A stretch of 64,000 bases of DNA from positions 1-64,000 of the forward strand of contig JANXTY010000070.1 of the NCBI GenBank assembly GCA_025352145.1, written 5' to 3'. The stretch comes from Oxalobacteraceae bacterium. GTDB taxonomy: Bacteria; Pseudomonadota; Gammaproteobacteria; Burkholderiales; Burkholderiaceae_D. Below the pieces are notes generated by a model. That model did no database searches, was not told the DNA's origin, and worked only from the letters and a program-made list of their open reading frames with translations. The translations under genes and the position numbers were made by a program. This document shows, one piece after another, positions 62,964-64,000 of the stretch. Numbering within the stretch: the first letter of the stretch is position 1; each line of letters starts with the position of its first letter.

Positions 62964-63464
62964 TTGAACTCCTTAGACGCAAAAAGCGCCGTTTACGCAT
63001 GTGTACAGGGAACAATTTTACCCGTAATGACTCGCCCTTACTAGCCGAAGATGAGCGTATTTACCTAGTACCACAACTTCACTACAACTTCACTGCAGAA
63101 GGAAAATTAAGAAAGAAAGGGTAAATTAATACAAATTGCTCGCACTTGCCAAATAATCTATTTATCGTTAGTCTGCCGTTAGTCTGCTAATTTATCCACC
63201 TGTTTGAATGCAAACACCACCAGCCAGACCCCTCTCGCTCTTTGGATAAATTATATGAACCCTGGCTTGTCTTTTAATTCGCCAAAAAACATCTTTGGTG
63301 GGTGGAACGCTACGATGCCCACCCAGAAAATTTCCTTACAAACTACAATGCTGCACGATCATCTCCCCAATTTACGCAAAAATCGGGCTAGGAACAAAAA
63401 CCATATTGGAGAATGTGTGGTTAAACGCCACCAAATCAAGGGGAACCTCAAAATTAAGGCAAAT
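62964..63464. other. 500-bp spacer between rlmE and ftsH
   Basis: These two genes are usually much closer. The spacer has no protein-like frame. It contains two perfect 11-bp tandem duplications (ACAACTTCACT at 63073-63094; CGTTAGTCTGC at 63166-63187) and a GGTGGG / CCCACC hairpin at about 63298-63326. It may be inserted or decayed DNA. The ftsH promoter is presumably here, as rlmE may end upstream without read-through. Confidence 0.5.
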
Positions 63465-64000
63465 TTATGCAGCGTGTTTTAATGTTTTCCCTAGTAAAAA
63501 AATCTCGGAAGACTTGTCCCTGCTCGCTTTCGGTTTTTTGGAGGACACACTGACAAACTCCCTCTTAAATTTTTCTACAATCTGACTGTAGCCGGTTCCG
63601 TTGAAACATTTCACTAAAAGTGATCCAGAAGGTTTCATATGCAATTGCGCAAACTCAATCGCCAAATCAATGATGTGTTCCATGCGCGCAGCATCTGCCG
63701 TCGGTATGCCGGACAAATTGGGTGCCATGTCAGACAACACCACATCTGCCTTGCGCCCATCTAAAATCACTTCCAATTGCCGCAAAGATTTAGACTCCCG
63801 AAAATCACCAAGAATAAAATTTACGTCCGCGATGGGTTCCATAGGTAGCATATCGAGTCCGATGACAGTGCCGTTGATGCCACCGCCATTTTGGCCCGCC
63901 AGCTTGTTGCGCACATATTGCGACCAGCTACCTGGTGTAGAACCAAGGTCGACAATGATCTGCCCCGGCTTGATCAATTTTTCAGATTCGTCGATCTCTT
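63465..64000 (-). CDS. rlmE: 23S rRNA (uridine-2'-O-)-methyltransferase, partial
   Basis: The C-terminal part (about 178 codons) of RlmE/FtsJ; the 5' end lies beyond the window. It methylates U2552 of 23S rRNA at the 2'-O. Seen: SAM motif [12 protein letters not shown] (ST in place of the commoner AA), [21 protein letters not shown] with the catalytic Asp, [11 protein letters not shown] with the catalytic Lys, and SSEIFLLG with the final Glu. The reading frame is open to the window edge ([19 protein letters not shown]). It precedes ftsH on the same strand, separated by an unusually long gap. Confidence 0.95.
   Translation of the reverse strand, partial: EIDESEKLIKPGQIIVDLGSTPGSWSQYVRNKLAGQNGGGINGTVIGLDMLPMEPIADVNFILGDFRESKSLRQLEVILDGRKADVVLSDMAPNLSGIPTADAARMEHIIDLAIEFAQLHMKPSGSLLVKCFNGTGYSQIVEKFKREFVSVSSKKPKASRDKSSEIFLLGKTLKHAA

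Overview
The window looks like ordinary chromosome of a betaproteobacterium of the Burkholderiales, most plausibly a moderate-GC member of the Oxalobacteraceae. This is inferred from gene content and order: rlmE-ftsH-folP-glmM, lolC-lolD-tatD-comEC, tsaB-rimI-udg-DUF1853, a phasin, a stand-alone PuuD-like membrane domain and a beta-type RNase P RNA. No species can be named from the sequence alone. Housekeeping blocks are dense and colinear, and accessory material sits between them.

Layout. 0.1-2.8 kb: a DesK/DesR-like two-component pair and a secreted TPR protein. 3.1-10.1 kb: a tight minus-strand run lolC-lolD-tatD-comEC-alpha/beta hydrolase-lpxR. 10.6-15.1 kb: plus-strand xseA, a 33-residue membrane peptide, a PuuD-like membrane protein, a PbpG-type peptidase and a phasin with a histone-like tail. 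15.7-20.3 kb: a TonB receptor of the YncD/PqqU type facing a bufferin-type RiPP operon (precursor, fused MNIO/partner enzyme, DoxX). 20.8-25.5 kb: a YjfB protein, a membrane-protein/HTH pair under a consensus promoter with palindromes, and a large secreted GH2 enzyme. 25.5-27.2 kb: an integron-cassette remnant with two attC sites and no integrase, ending in an IS transposase relic. 27.2-30.7 kb: an MdlA/MdlB-like ABC exporter. 31.0-31.4 kb: rnpB. 31.5-36.1 kb: a four-gene SBP-TelA-SBP/vWA-XpaC operon. 36.2-45.3 kb: M20 amidohydrolase, molybdopterin oxidoreductase, a PF10023-type peptidase lipoprotein, a truncated GAF/GspE-like protein, acyl-CoA ligase and a DUF4124-like protein. 45.5-46.1 kb: gene debris. 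46.6-51.3 kb: yaeQ, purU, DUF1853, udg, rimI, tsaB. 51.4-58.6 kb: a MITE-like element, a thioredoxin-like protein, a large GGDEF/EAL protein, DUF1993, DUF4337, DUF1289 and an MFS transporter. 58.7-64 kb: glmM, folP, ftsH and the 3' part of rlmE.

The most notable items are the bufferin operon with its two maturation proteins fused into one chain, the envelope TelA/vWA/XpaC operon, the orphan integron cassettes (one proved by an exact R''/R' match), a 219-bp MITE-like element, a dispersed repeat that starts at three different stop codons, and a scatter of 8-15 bp tandem duplications at gene edges.
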